A stretch of DNA of 64,000 nucleotides from Cyanobium sp. FGCU6 (GCA_024958655.1 JANWUR010000007.1:62001-126000); one strand, 5' to 3'. Numbered from the stretch's first letter, positions 1-9,230 are shown. The notes: generated by a model not told the origin, from the sequence alone. Numbers and translations are program-made.

Positions 1-1603
1 TGGCAAACTCCTTGATCAGCTGCTCCGGCCGCCTTGATGGCGCCACCTTTCCCTCCCCATCGAGCTCCGCCTTGTAGGTGATCTTCACGGCCTGCTCATT
101 GCTCAGGCTCCATTCCTGCCTGAGGATTCGCAGGATGTCTTCGGCGTGGCTGTCGCTCTTGGCGAAAAACAGCAGCTTCGGGATCTCGGTGCGGCCCGGG
201 AAGATCTCCGTGAACAGCTTCTGGCGGATCGTGCGCAGCACCGTGCGGATCTGATCCGGCGCCACCACGCTGCGATCCAGGGCCGTTTCGCTGTAGGTGA
301 GGTCGTCCTCCAGGGCTTCCCAGCGCTCCTCTCTGGTCAGCCGGTTGCGCTTGTAGACGCCCAGCCCCGGGCCCGCCTCCACCGTGGCTCCCTCATCACC
401 CACCTGGGTGCGGATCTGATACACCCAGAAGGGCACATTCACCTTGTCGCGCACCGCCTCTTCGTGGCGGTATTCGCTCACCACGTTCTGGTGGAAGTAG
501 GCATACGTATGACCCCCGGGTGTGGCGCTGAGCCCGATGATCGTGGCATCGAAGTAATCGAGCACCTGGCTCCAGAGGCTGTAGATCGAGCGGTGGCATT
601 CATCCACCACAATCACATCGAAAAACTCCGGCGGGATCTGCGGGTTGTACACCACCGGCTGCGGGCTGATTGCCAGGGCGGCACCATGGCCATCGAAGGC
701 CGATTCCTCCTCCAGCGCCGCATCAAATCCCGGCTCGCCCTTGAGGATCGAATACAACCTCTGAATCGTGGTGATCACCACCTTGTTCACCGGATCGATC
801 CGGTTGCTCTGCAGGTTCACCACGTTGTAGAGCTCGGTGAACTTGCGGCCGTCATCCGGCGTGGAATAGGCCTGGAACTCAGCCAGCGCCTGGCGGCCCA
901 GATTGGCCCGATCCACCAGGAACAGCACCCGCAGGGCGCCGCCCTGCGTGATCAGCCGGTAACCGGCTGTGATCGCGGTAAAGGTTTTGCCGCCGCCGGT
1001 GGCCATCTGGATCAGCGCCCGCAGCCGCCCTTCGCGGATGCTCGCCTCCAGGTTTTGCACCGCAAGGATCTGGGCCGGCCACATGCCGGCGCGGTTGAGC
1101 TCCTGGGCCAGCCGCATCCGGCCCTTCAACGTGGGCGCCGCCGGTGCCTCGGCCTTGCCCGCCCGGCGCAGCACCTCCGCCCGCAGCCACTCCCCCAGCG
1201 TTTCCGGTCGGTGGAAGCTGAACACCCGCCGCGCCGTGGCATCCGGATCCAGCCCATTGGTGAAGAACGTCTCCACCCCCGTGCTCTCGTAGCGGAACGG
1301 CAGCGGCTGGATCGGCACCTGCAGCCCCGCCAGCGTCTCGCTGGCATAGGCCAGCGTCTGCGCCTCCACGCCGCCCAGGGTGGCGCCCACCTTCTTGGCC
1401 TCCACCACCCCCACCAACTCCTGGCCCAGGAACAGGCCATAGTCGGCCTCGCCCCCCGCCGTTGGCAGTTCGCGCACGGCCACACCGGCTCCAGGGCTCA
1501 GGTGGAGATTGCTGCGGTCCTGCACCGTCCAGCCCGAGGCCGCCAGCAGCCCATCAATCCGCCGGCGCGCCTGCGCTTCGGGTGGCGGAGCCGGCTCCGG
1601 CAT
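1..1603 (-). CDS. hsdR: Type I restriction endonuclease subunit R (HsdR), C-terminus outside the window
   Basis: Motor and nuclease subunit of a type I restriction-modification system: it translocates DNA with ATP and cuts unmethylated DNA. The reverse strand is open from an ATG at 1603 to the window edge (about 534 codons). It shows an N-terminal PD-(D/E)XK nuclease region (D54, E68, K70 in VVEAKK), a Walker A motif MATGGGKT at residues 200-207, a DEAD-like box VDECH at 333-337 and an SATP motif about 20 residues later. The true C-terminal part lies left of position 1. HsdM and HsdS are not in the window and may lie further left. The neighbour at 1697 is divergent. The family call is firm; the restriction specificity cannot be seen. 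Confidence 0.93.
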   Translation of the reverse strand, partial: MPEPAPPPEAQARRRIDGLLAASGWTVQDRSNLHLSPGAGVAVRELPTAGGEADYGLFLGQELVGVVEAKKVGATLGGVEAQTLAYASETLAGLQVPIQPLPFRYESTGVETFFTNGLDPDATARRVFSFHRPETLGEWLRAEVLRRAGKAEAPAAPTLKGRMRLAQELNRAGMWPAQILAVQNLEASIREGRLRALIQMATGGGKTFTAITAGYRLITQGGALRVLFLVDRANLGRQALAEFQAYSTPDDGRKFTELYNVVNLQSNRIDPVNKVVITTIQRLYSILKGEPGFDAALEEESAFDGHGAALAISPQPVVYNPQIPPEFFDVIVVDECHRSIYSLWSQVLDYFDATIIGLSATPGGHTYAYFHQNVVSEYRHEEAVRDKVNVPFWVYQIRTQVGDEGATVEAGPGLGVYKRNRLTREERWEALEDDLTYSETALDRSVVAPDQIRTVLRTIRQKLFTEIFPGRTEIPKLLFFAKSDSHAEDILRILRQEWSLSNEQAVKITYKAELDGEGKVAPSRRPEQLIKEFA

Positions 1604-1696
1604 TCTCTACATCGGCGATGCAGGGTCAGGCTAGAGATCCGCAGTCCATCGCTGCCTCTGGTCCTGCTCGAATCAACCAACGGAACCACTCCCGCC

Positions 1697-2965
1697 ATGA
1701 CCCGCCGCTACGGCCTGATCGCGCCGCCGGCCATCGGCCACCTCAACCCGATGGTGGCCCTGGCTCTCGAACTCATCCGCCGCGGCCATGCGGTGGTGGC
1801 GTTCACGGTGGCCGATGGGGCCAGCAAGCTGGCGGGCCTGCCGCTGGAGGTGGTCACGATCGGCGCGGACGCCTTCCCGCCGGGCGCGGTGGAGGCGGCC
1901 TACGCCACCCTGGGCAAGCTCAGCGGCCTCGCCGGGCTGCGCTTCTCGGTGCACTACTTCCTGCGCGAGCAGGCGATGTTGTTCGCGGAACTGCCGGCGG
2001 CGCTGCGCGCCGCGGCGGTGGAGCTGCTGCTGGTGGATCAGCTCAACCCGGCCGGCGGCGCCGTGGCCGAACGGCTGGGGCTGCCCTTCGTGACGATCGC
2101 CAACGCCCTGCCGGTGAACCGCGAACCCGCCGTGCCGCCCTACTTCACCGGCTGGCTGCCGAGCCGGCGGCCGTGGCTGCGCTGGCGCAACCAGCTCGGC
2201 AATGCCCTGCTCGATCGCCTCACCGCGCCGATCTGGCGCGACCTGCAGGAGCGGCGCCAGGCGCTGGGCCTGCCGCGGCACCGCCGCAAGGAGCAGGCCC
2301 TTTCGCCCCTGCTGCAGCTGGCGCAGCTGCCGGCCGCCTTCGACTTCCCCCGGGAGCGGTTGGCACCGCACTTTCACTACGTCGGCCGGCTGGCGGATCC
2401 CTCCGGCCAGGAGCCGTTGCTGCGCCAGGCCGTTCCCTTCCCCTGGCAGCGCCTCGACGGCCGGCCGCTGCTGTACGCCTCCCTCGGCACCCTGCAGAAC
2501 GGCCGCCCCGAACTGTTTGAGCGGATCGCCGCCGCCTGCGCCCCCCTCAACGTGCAACTGGTGATCTCCCTCGGCAATCCCCGCCACCCGATCCCCTCGC
2601 TGCCCGGCGATCCGCTGGTGGTGGCCTACGCCCCTCACCAGCAGCTGATCGAGCGCTCCGCCCTGGTGATCACCCATGCCGGCCTCAACACCACCCTCAC
2701 CGCCCTCGGCTGCGGCGTCCCCGTGCTGGCGATCCCGATCACCAACGAACAACCCGGCATCGCCGCCCGCCTGGCCTGGTGCGACGCCGGCCGGGTGCTG
2801 CCGCTCAGGCGCCTGCAGGTGGAGACGCTGCGGGCGCTGGTGGCGGAAATGCTGGAGGACCCGAACCTGCGCGCCAACGCCCGGCGTCTGCAGGCGGCCT
2901 GCCAGGCGGCCGGCGGGGTGACGGCGGCCGCCGATCGGATCGAAGCGCTGGAAGGAGGCATCTGA
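1697..2965 (+). CDS. UGT/MGT-type glycosyltransferase (GT1 family)
   Basis: Predicted 422-residue GT-B glycosyltransferase that transfers a sugar from a UDP-sugar to a small lipophilic acceptor. The N-terminus MTRRYGLIAPPAIGHLNPM is the typical acceptor-domain start of macrolide/zeaxanthin glucosyltransferases. The C-terminal donor-binding signature THAGLNT is at residues 326-332, preceded by YAPHQQL and followed by GVPVLAIP. The frame is open far upstream, but that part lies opposite hsdR; the ATG at 1697 is where the family homology starts. A carotenoid or glycolipid acceptor is possible (CrtX-like), but no carotenoid gene is adjacent, so the substrate is unknown. Confidence 0.85.
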   Translation: MTRRYGLIAPPAIGHLNPMVALALELIRRGHAVVAFTVADGASKLAGLPLEVVTIGADAFPPGAVEAAYATLGKLSGLAGLRFSVHYFLREQAMLFAELPAALRAAAVELLLVDQLNPAGGAVAERLGLPFVTIANALPVNREPAVPPYFTGWLPSRRPWLRWRNQLGNALLDRLTAPIWRDLQERRQALGLPRHRRKEQALSPLLQLAQLPAAFDFPRERLAPHFHYVGRLADPSGQEPLLRQAVPFPWQRLDGRPLLYASLGTLQNGRPELFERIAAACAPLNVQLVISLGNPRHPIPSLPGDPLVVAYAPHQQLIERSALVITHAGLNTTLTALGCGVPVLAIPITNEQPGIAARLAWCDAGRVLPLRRLQVETLRALVAEMLEDPNLRANARRLQAACQAAGGVTAAADRIEALEGGI

Positions 2966-3095
2966 AAAGGCTTCCATCCCGGGCCCTGCTCGCCTCCGTG
3001 CTTCGGCGCGGCTGTCACCTCCCCCGCCACCACCCGGACGAACGGGCCAGCAGCGCTACCGCCTAAAAAAGGGCAGCCCGCGCCCCTGCACCTCC

Positions 3096-3572
3096 ATGCC
3101 TCCGCTGACCCTGCTGGCCGCCACCTCCCTGCCGGCGATGCCGCCAGCCACCGTGGCGCCCTTCGCCTGGTCGCTCGTGCTCAGCGGCGCCGTGGTGATC
3201 CTCAGCCTCTTCCCCCTGGCGGCCGGTCGCGCCAAGGCCGACTTCACCCCCGCCGATCTGGCGGCGCCGCGGGCGATGTTCGAGCGGCTGCCGGCCTGGG
3301 GCAAGCGCGCCAGCTGGGCCCACCAGAACAGCTTCGAGGCCTTCACCCTGCACGCCCCCGCCTGCCTGCTGGTGCTGCTTGCCGCCCCCAACCTCACCAC
3401 CACCGCCGGCCTCAGCGCCATCGTCGCCTGGCTCCATCCGCTCCTGCGCCTCGGCTACATCAGCGCCTACGTGGCCAACGTGCCGCCCCTGCGCAGCCTC
3501 TGCTGGGCCGGCGCCATCCTCTGCACCGGGCTGCTGTACAGCGAAGGGCTGCGGGCGCTGCTGCAGGGCTGA
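3096..3572 (+). CDS. MAPEG family membrane protein
   Basis: A 158-residue integral membrane protein of the MAPEG family (membrane-associated proteins in eicosanoid and glutathione metabolism), which in bacteria is linked to glutathione-dependent peroxidase or transferase activity. About four hydrophobic segments are visible (near residues 20-42, 88-105, 107-125 and 130-155). The loop between the first two carries the conserved RAxxAHQNSFEAF-type stretch (KRASWAHQNSFEAF), which binds glutathione in characterised members. Physiological substrate unknown. It stands alone between a glycosyltransferase and a convergent hypothetical gene. Confidence 0.85.
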   Translation: MPPLTLLAATSLPAMPPATVAPFAWSLVLSGAVVILSLFPLAAGRAKADFTPADLAAPRAMFERLPAWGKRASWAHQNSFEAFTLHAPACLLVLLAAPNLTTTAGLSAIVAWLHPLLRLGYISAYVANVPPLRSLCWAGAILCTGLLYSEGLRALLQG

Positions 3573-3589
3573 GCGGTCTGACGCTGGCT

Positions 3590-4165
3590 TCAGGAGGTCG
3601 GTCCGGGGTCGCCGCGCGGGGGCGTTGGCAACGCCATCTCCACACCAGGACGGGGCTGGGCTCCTTGAACTGGAGCAGGCAGAAACGCATACACACCGCC
3701 CCGCCAGGACCACAGGTCAGGCGCGCGGAGCGACGCCAGGGCGATCGCTTCTTCATCCAGCCAGAACACCAACCGCGACCGGGCCAGGGCTGCGAGGCGC
3801 TCGCGGCGAATGTCCAACGCTTCCCAGCGGGCGGCGTCGAACCAGACCGGGCCGCCGATCACATGCAGCACCGGACTCTGGCGCGCGTTATTGACCAACC
3901 AGGCTTCCAGCATCGGCACATCCGCTATCTCGTCGCTCAGCGGCAGCCGATCGCTGCGCAATCCGGCGCGCTCAAGCACCCGATCGAGGGCGTCGATCAC
4001 CTGCCGCCGCACACCCTCATCCGGCGACATCGCCAGCAGCCACTGAAACGGAGGGCCATGGATCAGGGTGAGGCTGAGGCGAAGAAAGTCGTCATGGCAC
4101 GGCCCGGGCAGCTGGCGGGCTTCCGCAAGCCTCGCCTGGGCGATCGTGAAGGGCGAATTCACCAT
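3590..4165 (-). CDS. STAND-NTPase-associated domain protein, orphan fragment
   Basis: A 191-residue soluble protein. Its middle section (about residues 105-160), with the string VFWLDEEAIALASLRAPDLW followed by SWRGGVYAF, matches the segment that follows the P-loop region in many cyanobacterial multidomain STAND/TPR and TIR-associated NTPases, where a 'lilWLP...APDLWSWRSGVfeF' block is common. No Walker A motif is present here, so this is either a free-standing small family or a remnant of a larger NTPase. It converges on the MAPEG gene with a 17-bp gap. Function unknown; resemblance from memory only. Confidence 0.6.
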   Translation of the reverse strand: MVNSPFTIAQARLAEARQLPGPCHDDFLRLSLTLIHGPPFQWLLAMSPDEGVRRQVIDALDRVLERAGLRSDRLPLSDEIADVPMLEAWLVNNARQSPVLHVIGGPVWFDAARWEALDIRRERLAALARSRLVFWLDEEAIALASLRAPDLWSWRGGVYAFLPAPVQGAQPRPGVEMALPTPPRGDPGPTS

Positions 4166-4288
4166 CGCTCCTGGGTTGGCGAGTCAGCCACCGGCTGCAT
4201 TGGTACTAAATCTTCTGCAGAACCTTGAGCAGGTGACGTGGCGGTTGATCGTGCATCGATCAAGCGATCAGGCGCAGGCTAGTGGGGC

Positions 4289-5197
4289 TCAACCCTTCTC
4301 CTGCAACCCCTTCAGCGCCGCCAGCAGCGAGGCGGGGCTCTGGGGGTCCACCATCAGCACGCTGCCCCCCTGGGCGCGGGCCATCTCCTGCCCCATCGCC
4401 ATCCAGTCGCGGGCGAGCAGCAGCCGCAGGCTCTCAGCCGCCGCTGGATGCGTCTCGATCGCCGCCGCCAGCTCCTTGGCCGCCTCGGCCCGGGCCTTCG
4501 CCAGCAGCGCCTGCTGCTTCGACTGGGCCTCGGCCTCCAGCAGCAGCGCCTCCTGCTTGGCCCGGGCGTCGAGCACCAGCGCCTCGGCCCGGCCCCGCGC
4601 CGCATTCACCTGCGATTCCCGCTCGCCCTCCGAGCGCAGGATCGAGGCCCGCTTCTCCCGCTCGGCCGTCATCTGCTGCTCCATCGCCTGCTGCACCCCC
4701 TTGGAGGGCTGGATGTCGCGCAGTTCCACCCGCGTCACCTTCACACCCCAGGGATCGGTGGCCTGATCCAGTTCCCGCAGCAGCACGTCGTTCACCTCCT
4801 GGCGGGTGGTGAAGGTCTGGTCGAGGTCGAGCTTGCCCATCTCGGCGCGGATCTGGGTGAGCACCAGATTCACCATCGCCGCCTGCAGATTGTCGACGCC
4901 GTAGTAGGCGCGGGCGTGCTCCAGCAGCTGCCAGTACACCACCGCATCCACCTCGATCGAGACGTTGTCCTTGGTGATGCACTGCTGGGGTGGGATATCA
5001 AGCACCCGCTCCTTCAGCGACTCGTGGCTCACCACCTTCTCCACCCCCGGCAACACCAGCGACAGGCCGGGTTTGAGCTCGCGGTTGTACTTCCCCAGCC
5101 GCTCCACCAGCATCGAGCGGCTGCTGCTCGTCACCCTGACGCTGCCGATGCCCAGGCCGGCCAGCAGGGCCAGAACGACGGGGACCAGGGCTTCCAT
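4289..5197 (-). CDS. SPFH/Band 7 stomatin-like membrane protein (paraslipin/QmcA type)
   Basis: A 302-residue membrane-anchored scaffold of the stomatin/prohibitin superfamily, thought to organise membrane microdomains and interact with membrane proteases. It has one N-terminal hydrophobic segment (residues 3-21), an SPFH domain (about 22-190, including the stretch LDIPPQQCITKDNVSIEVDA), and a long Ala/Glu/Lys coiled coil (about 190-265, EREKRASILRSEGERESQ and following). It is divergently paired with an NfeD-like gene at 5270, the classical partner of this family. The 72-bp space between them may hold both promoters. Confidence 0.93.
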   Translation of the reverse strand: MEALVPVVLALLAGLGIGSVRVTSSSRSMLVERLGKYNRELKPGLSLVLPGVEKVVSHESLKERVLDIPPQQCITKDNVSIEVDAVVYWQLLEHARAYYGVDNLQAAMVNLVLTQIRAEMGKLDLDQTFTTRQEVNDVLLRELDQATDPWGVKVTRVELRDIQPSKGVQQAMEQQMTAEREKRASILRSEGERESQVNAARGRAEALVLDARAKQEALLLEAEAQSKQQALLAKARAEAAKELAAAIETHPAAAESLRLLLARDWMAMGQEMARAQGGSVLMVDPQSPASLLAALKGLQEKG

Positions 5198-5269
5198 GGC
5201 GGACTAAGGGCTTGACGAACGCTAGCGACGCTGCCCGTCGGCGAAGATGGGGCAACTGCGGCGCCCGCC

Positions 5270-5725
5270 GTGCTGACCGCTGCCCCGCTCTGGCTCCTGC
5301 TCGCCCTGGGCCTGCTGGCTCTCGTTCTGGTGGGGATCGACAGCGATGGGCTGCTGCTGGTGGGCGGGCTGGCCGGCCTGCTGCTCGCCCTGCTCAGCGC
5401 CCTCCTGCCCCTGCCGCCGTTGGTGCAGCTGCTGCTGTGGGGCGCGCTGGTGGCCGGGGGCTATGTCCTCCTGCGCCGCTGGTCGGCCCGCCACGGTGAG
5501 CGAACGATTCCGCCGGCGGCCGGCGCCGAGCAGGCCGAGGTGATCGCCGGTTTCGACGCCGATGGGCTCGGACGGGTGCGCTGGCAGGGTCAGAGCTGGG
5601 CCGCCCTCAACCTCGATCCCAGCCTGCGCCCCGCCGCCGGCAGCCGCGTCACCGTGCTGGGCCGCGAAGGCACGAGGCTGAGGGTTCTGCCCGCTCCTCC
5701 GGCGCTCACCGACGACGCACCCTGA
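5270..5725 (+). CDS. NfeD-like membrane protein
   Basis: A 151-residue short NfeD protein with two or three N-terminal hydrophobic segments (residues 5-70) and a C-terminal soluble region with an OB-fold-like pattern (about 90-140: GLGRVRWQGQSWAAL, then VTVLGREGTRLRVL). Short NfeD proteins are encoded beside stomatin-like proteins and are believed to act with them in membrane quality control. The start is GTG at 5270; no in-frame ATG gives a better N-terminus. Divergent from the SPFH gene. Confidence 0.85.
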   Translation: MLTAAPLWLLLALGLLALVLVGIDSDGLLLVGGLAGLLLALLSALLPLPPLVQLLLWGALVAGGYVLLRRWSARHGERTIPPAAGAEQAEVIAGFDADGLGRVRWQGQSWAALNLDPSLRPAAGSRVTVLGREGTRLRVLPAPPALTDDAP

Positions 5726-5743
5726 CTCCGCGGAGGCGGGAGG

Positions 5744-6256
5744 TCAGTCGAAGAACATCAGGCTCACCACCTTGCCCATGTCCTCGGCGGTGCGGCAGCT
5801 GGAGAGCAGGGTTTCGCTGTCGTGAAAGGCATAGCAGATCAGCTGGTCGCAGCGGCTGATGATCTCCTGATTGCAGAGGCTGCTGGCCATCGGCAGCGGC
5901 AGTTCGTCGTGTTCGGGCTTCTCCACCAGGTGCAGCACCCGCTCCAGCTGATCCCGCGATTCCACCGGTTGGCGGTCGAGGCTCTGGGGCAGCAGAACCG
6001 TGAGTCGTGAAGGGTCGACATCCAGCACGCTGCGGATCACGGCCGAGTTCACGCCCTGGGCTCCGGAGGTGATCAGGTTGTGCCCCTCCTGGGCCAGGGA
6101 GCGGGCCACCAGTTCCACCAGGTGAATCGATACCACCGGCACATGGCGACTGCCGAGGAACGCAATTCGCCGCTTACCCCGGTCCTGGAGCATCGCCAGT
6201 TCCTGGGCAAGCGTATCGATCCGGTCGAGTGCCGGTAGATCAAGGGACCGGGTCAC
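5744..6256 (-). CDS. Cyanobacterial DprA/LOG-like Rossmann protein ('DNA recombination-mediator protein A' family)
   Basis: A 170-residue protein with a single nucleotide-binding-like fold: RIAFLGSRHVPVVSIHLVEL followed by a GHNLITSGAQGVNSAVI segment, which is the glycine-rich signature of DprA/LOG superfamily proteins. In picocyanobacteria this conserved protein is usually labelled DNA recombination-mediator protein A. It is much shorter than full DprA (about 300-370 residues) and lacks additional domains, so a direct role in transformation is not assured. It ends close to the convergent NfeD-like gene. Confidence 0.75.
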   Translation of the reverse strand: MTRSLDLPALDRIDTLAQELAMLQDRGKRRIAFLGSRHVPVVSIHLVELVARSLAQEGHNLITSGAQGVNSAVIRSVLDVDPSRLTVLLPQSLDRQPVESRDQLERVLHLVEKPEHDELPLPMASSLCNQEIISRCDQLICYAFHDSETLLSSCRTAEDMGKVVSLMFFD

Positions 6257-6304
6257 CCGTGTGCCGCTTCCACTGAACCTGAACCTAGCAGTGTTCCCCG
6301 GGCA

Positions 6305-7399
6305 TCAGGCACGCACCGGCAGCTTCAGGCGCTCGAACAGGCGATTGAAGCGGCAGTGCTCCTCCACCAGGCGGATGGCATAGGTGGCTTTCACGGTTTC
6401 ATTCAACCGCACGTGGCCGATCGCCGCCTCGATCACCTCCACCGTGGTCAGCGTGTCGTGATCCACCTTCAGCACCGGCACCTCCAGTTCCTCGGCCCGG
6501 CTGATCAGCTGGGGCAGCGGTTCGCCGGCCCCGGTGAGGATCAGGCACTGGGTGGAGGCCTCCAGCGCCGCCAGCTGGATGTCGGTGCGGTCGCCACCGG
6601 TGACCACGGCCATGTTGCGCCGCCGTCGGAAGAACTCCATGGCGGAGTTCACGTTCATCGCGCCGATCGAGAGGGTTTCCACCAGCAGATCCAGCCGCTC
6701 CTGGCAGCACAGCACCTTGGCTTCCAGCCGTCGCGCCAGCTCCTCCACCGTGACGCTGCGCAGCAGGGGGCTGCGGGGCATCACCCCCAGCACCGGCAGG
6801 CCGAGACGCTCAAGGGCCGGGGCCACCTCGCCATTCAGGGCCGGCACCGCCTCGGGATCCACGGCGTTGAGCACCACCCCGGCCAGCAGATCGCCGAGCT
6901 GGCACCGCGCCTCCAGCAGGCCGTCGACGCTGCGGCTGTCGCCCCAGGGATGCACCAGCAGCACCGGGGCCTGCAGGGTGCGGGCCAGGGGCACCAGGGA
7001 CAGGCCGTAGAGCAGTCCCTCGCTGAGGCTGCCGGCAGCCTCCAGCAGCACCTGATGATCGGCTGCAGCCGCCGTGGCCAGGTGCTCCTGCAGGGTCTCC
7101 AGACCGGCGCCGGGGGTCAGGTCGCCGTCGAGCAGGCGGCGGTGGGCCGAGCCCGGCTCCAACCGATCCACCGACGCGATCAGCTGCTCGGGAGGCAGCC
7201 CGAGGGTGGCGCCGATGAACAGCACATCGGCATCGACCGCCGGCGATTCCCCGGCCGGCATCCCCTCCGGACAGGTGGCCAGCGGCTTGCCGAACGCCAC
7301 CGCCACCCCCTGCCGCATCAGCTGGCGGGCCAGGCCGAGCACCAGGGCTGACTTGCCGCTGAAGGGTTCGCAGGAGCCGATCAGCAACGGGGTAGGCAT
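6305..7399 (-). CDS. Phosphotransacetylase-family protein (BioD-like P-loop plus DRTGG domain)
   Basis: A 364-residue protein with an N-terminal dethiobiotin-synthetase-like P-loop domain (GSCEPFSGKS at residues 8-17) and a C-terminal DRTGG-like domain (GGDRTD near residue 268). This is the architecture of the regulatory N-terminal half of some phosphate acetyltransferases, without the catalytic PTA domain, and it occurs as a stand-alone protein in most cyanobacteria. Its role is probably regulatory and is not established. It is transcribed leftward, 48 bp upstream of the DprA/LOG-like gene, and may form an operon with it. Confidence 0.8.
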   Translation of the reverse strand: MPTPLLIGSCEPFSGKSALVLGLARQLMRQGVAVAFGKPLATCPEGMPAGESPAVDADVLFIGATLGLPPEQLIASVDRLEPGSAHRRLLDGDLTPGAGLETLQEHLATAAAADHQVLLEAAGSLSEGLLYGLSLVPLARTLQAPVLLVHPWGDSRSVDGLLEARCQLGDLLAGVVLNAVDPEAVPALNGEVAPALERLGLPVLGVMPRSPLLRSVTVEELARRLEAKVLCCQERLDLLVETLSIGAMNVNSAMEFFRRRRNMAVVTGGDRTDIQLAALEASTQCLILTGAGEPLPQLISRAEELEVPVLKVDHDTLTTVEVIEAAIGHVRLNETVKATYAIRLVEEHCRFNRLFERLKLPVRA

Positions 7400-7466
7400 G
7401 GAGCGACCTCGCCGGGGCCTGCAGGATGGCCGTCAATCTAGGCAGCGCCGCCACCCCGGCCCCCCG

Positions 7467-8258
7467 ATGTCCTCTCCCACCCCTTCCTCCCCTGACGCCG
7501 CTCCGGCCCCGGCCGGCGGTGGCGCGGCCCTGCGCTTTCCTGGCGCGGTGGTGGCGATCACCGGGGCCAACGGCGCCCTCGGACGTGCCCTCCTGCGCCG
7601 TTGGCACGCGCGCGGCGCCCGGCTGATCGCCCTCACCACCTGCGAGGAACCGCTGGCGCTCACCGACGCGGCCGGCGAGCCCCTGCCCGTGCGCCAGGTC
7701 TGCTGGCGGGCCGGCGCCGAAGCGCTGCTCGAACCGCTGCTGGCGGAGGTCGACGTGCTGGTGATCAACCACGGCGTCAACCGGCTCGGCCAGCGCAGTG
7801 CGGTCGCGGCGACGGAGGCCCTGGAGGTCAACGCCCTCAGCGCCTGGCGGTTGCTGGAGCTGTTCGCCCGGGTGGTGAGCCAGCGGCCCACCGCCGGTCG
7901 TCCCCGGGCGGAGGTGTGGGTGAACACCTCCGAAGCGGAGATTCAGCCGGCCCTGAGCCCGCTCTATGAGATCAGCAAGCGCCTGCTGGGGGAGCTGCTC
8001 AGCCTGCGGGCCCTCGATCTGGCGGCCATCCTGCGGATCCGGCGCCTCGTGCTCGGCCCCTTCCGCTCCGCCCTCAATCCCTATGGCGTGATGAGCGCCG
8101 ACTGGGTGGCGGGCGAGATCCTGCGGCAGGCCGGCTGGAACTGCGGCCTGATCCTGGTGAGCCCGAACCCGCTCACCTACGTGCTGATGCCGCTGGCCGC
8201 GCTCACGCGCCGGCTCTACTACGGGCTCGTCAGCAAGGCGGAGCGGCCGGCAGCGTGA
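7467..8258 (+). CDS. Short-chain dehydrogenase/reductase
   Basis: A 263-residue Rossmann oxidoreductase of the SDR superfamily, NAD(P)-dependent. The cofactor motif GANGALG is at residues 33-39; NHG and NTSEAE follow; the catalytic YxxxK is YEISK at 167-171. The last 60 residues are hydrophobic (VLMPLAALTRRLYYGLV), suggesting membrane association. Similar proteins in cyanobacteria are annotated as the SDR half of sterol desaturase/SDR fusions. The ATG at 7467 is chosen because upstream in-frame sequence is antisense to the preceding gene. Substrate unknown. Confidence 0.8.
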   Translation: MSSPTPSSPDAAPAPAGGGAALRFPGAVVAITGANGALGRALLRRWHARGARLIALTTCEEPLALTDAAGEPLPVRQVCWRAGAEALLEPLLAEVDVLVINHGVNRLGQRSAVAATEALEVNALSAWRLLELFARVVSQRPTAGRPRAEVWVNTSEAEIQPALSPLYEISKRLLGELLSLRALDLAAILRIRRLVLGPFRSALNPYGVMSADWVAGEILRQAGWNCGLILVSPNPLTYVLMPLAALTRRLYYGLVSKAERPAA

Positions 8259-8262
8259 GCTG

Positions 8263-8283
8263 CGCGCCGCACGCGGCGGCGCG
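8263..8283. terminator. Perfect GC hairpin between convergent genes (possible bidirectional terminator)
   Basis: An 8-bp perfect inverted repeat (cgcgccgc at 8263-8270 with gcggcgcg at 8276-8283, 5-nt loop) sits in the 36-bp space between the convergent SDR and map genes. There is no T-run, so intrinsic termination is uncertain. Confidence 0.35.
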
Positions 8284-8294
8284 GGTTGCCCGGC

Positions 8295-9155
8295 TCAGAA
8301 GTCGCGGTCGGTGAGGATCTCGCAGCCGTCGCTGGTGACCACGATCGTGTGCTCCCACTGGGCCGAGAGGCTGCCGTCCACGGTCACCACGGTCCAGCGG
8401 TCCTTGAGGGTGCGGCAGGCCTTGCTGCCGGCGTTGAGGATCGGCTCCACCGCCAGGGTCATCCCCGGGCGCAGCGCCATGTTCGGCAGGTCGCGGGTGC
8501 GGTAGTTGAACACCGAGGGCTCTTCATGCAGGTTGCGGCCCACGCCGTGGCCTGTGTAGTCCTCCACCACGGCATAGCCATGGGCCTCCACGTGGTCCTG
8601 CACGGCGCCCGCCAGTTCGAACAGGGTGCTGCCGGCCTTCACGGTGGCCAGCCCCTTCATCAGGGCCTCCTGGGCCACGCGGCTGAGGGTCACGGCATCC
8701 TCGGGAACGCCCTCGCCCACGCAGATGGTCACGCAGCTGTCGCCGTGGTACCCGTCGAAGCAGGCGCCGGTGTCGATCTTCACCAGGTCGCCGGCGCGGA
8801 TCACCCGCTTGCTGCTGGGGATGCCGTGCACCACCTCGTCGTTGATCGAGGCGCAGATGCTGGCGGGAAAGCCGTGATACCCCTTGAAGCTCGGCACCGC
8901 ACCCATCTCGCGGATCCGTTTCTCCGCATGGCGATCGAGGTCGCCGGTGGTCAGGCCCGGAGCCGCCAGCTCCATGATCTCGCGCAGCACCGTGGCCACG
9001 ATGCGGCTGGCCTGGCGCATCGTTTCGATCTCGCGGACCGACTTGATCTCCACGCCGCGCCGCCCCTTCTGGATCCTCGGACCGCTCTGGGTCACCAGCC
9101 CCGAGCCGCCCCGGCCGGCGGCGGTGCTGGCCAGCAGATCGGCGAACAGATTCAT
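8295..9155 (-). CDS. map: Methionine aminopeptidase, type I
   Basis: Removes the initiator methionine from nascent proteins. The 286-residue protein has the pita-bread fold signatures: [16 protein letters not shown] carries the two metal-binding aspartates, [13 protein letters not shown] the histidine, LAVEPIL and QWEHTIVV the glutamates. About 35 extra N-terminal residues (Gly/Ser-rich, then [15 protein letters not shown]) precede the catalytic domain, which places it in a longer MetAP-Ib/c-like group known from cyanobacteria. All ligands are present, so it should be active. It converges on the SDR gene. Confidence 0.95.
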   Translation of the reverse strand: MNLFADLLASTAAGRGGSGLVTQSGPRIQKGRRGVEIKSVREIETMRQASRIVATVLREIMELAAPGLTTGDLDRHAEKRIREMGAVPSFKGYHGFPASICASINDEVVHGIPSSKRVIRAGDLVKIDTGACFDGYHGDSCVTICVGEGVPEDAVTLSRVAQEALMKGLATVKAGSTLFELAGAVQDHVEAHGYAVVEDYTGHGVGRNLHEEPSVFNYRTRDLPNMALRPGMTLAVEPILNAGSKACRTLKDRWTVVTVDGSLSAQWEHTIVVTSDGCEILTDRDF

Positions 9156-9230
9156 GGGGAAAAGCTCCGGCGACGTCGGTGCGCGCTCCGGTCAAGTTAT
9201 CAATGCCACTGCATCGGCCGTCGGATCCGG

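Noticed and set aside
146-1696. Upstream part of the long rightward open frame ending at 2965
   Set aside because: It is antisense to hsdR, with His/Arg/Gln-rich shadow composition; only the section from 1697 matches a glycosyltransferase.
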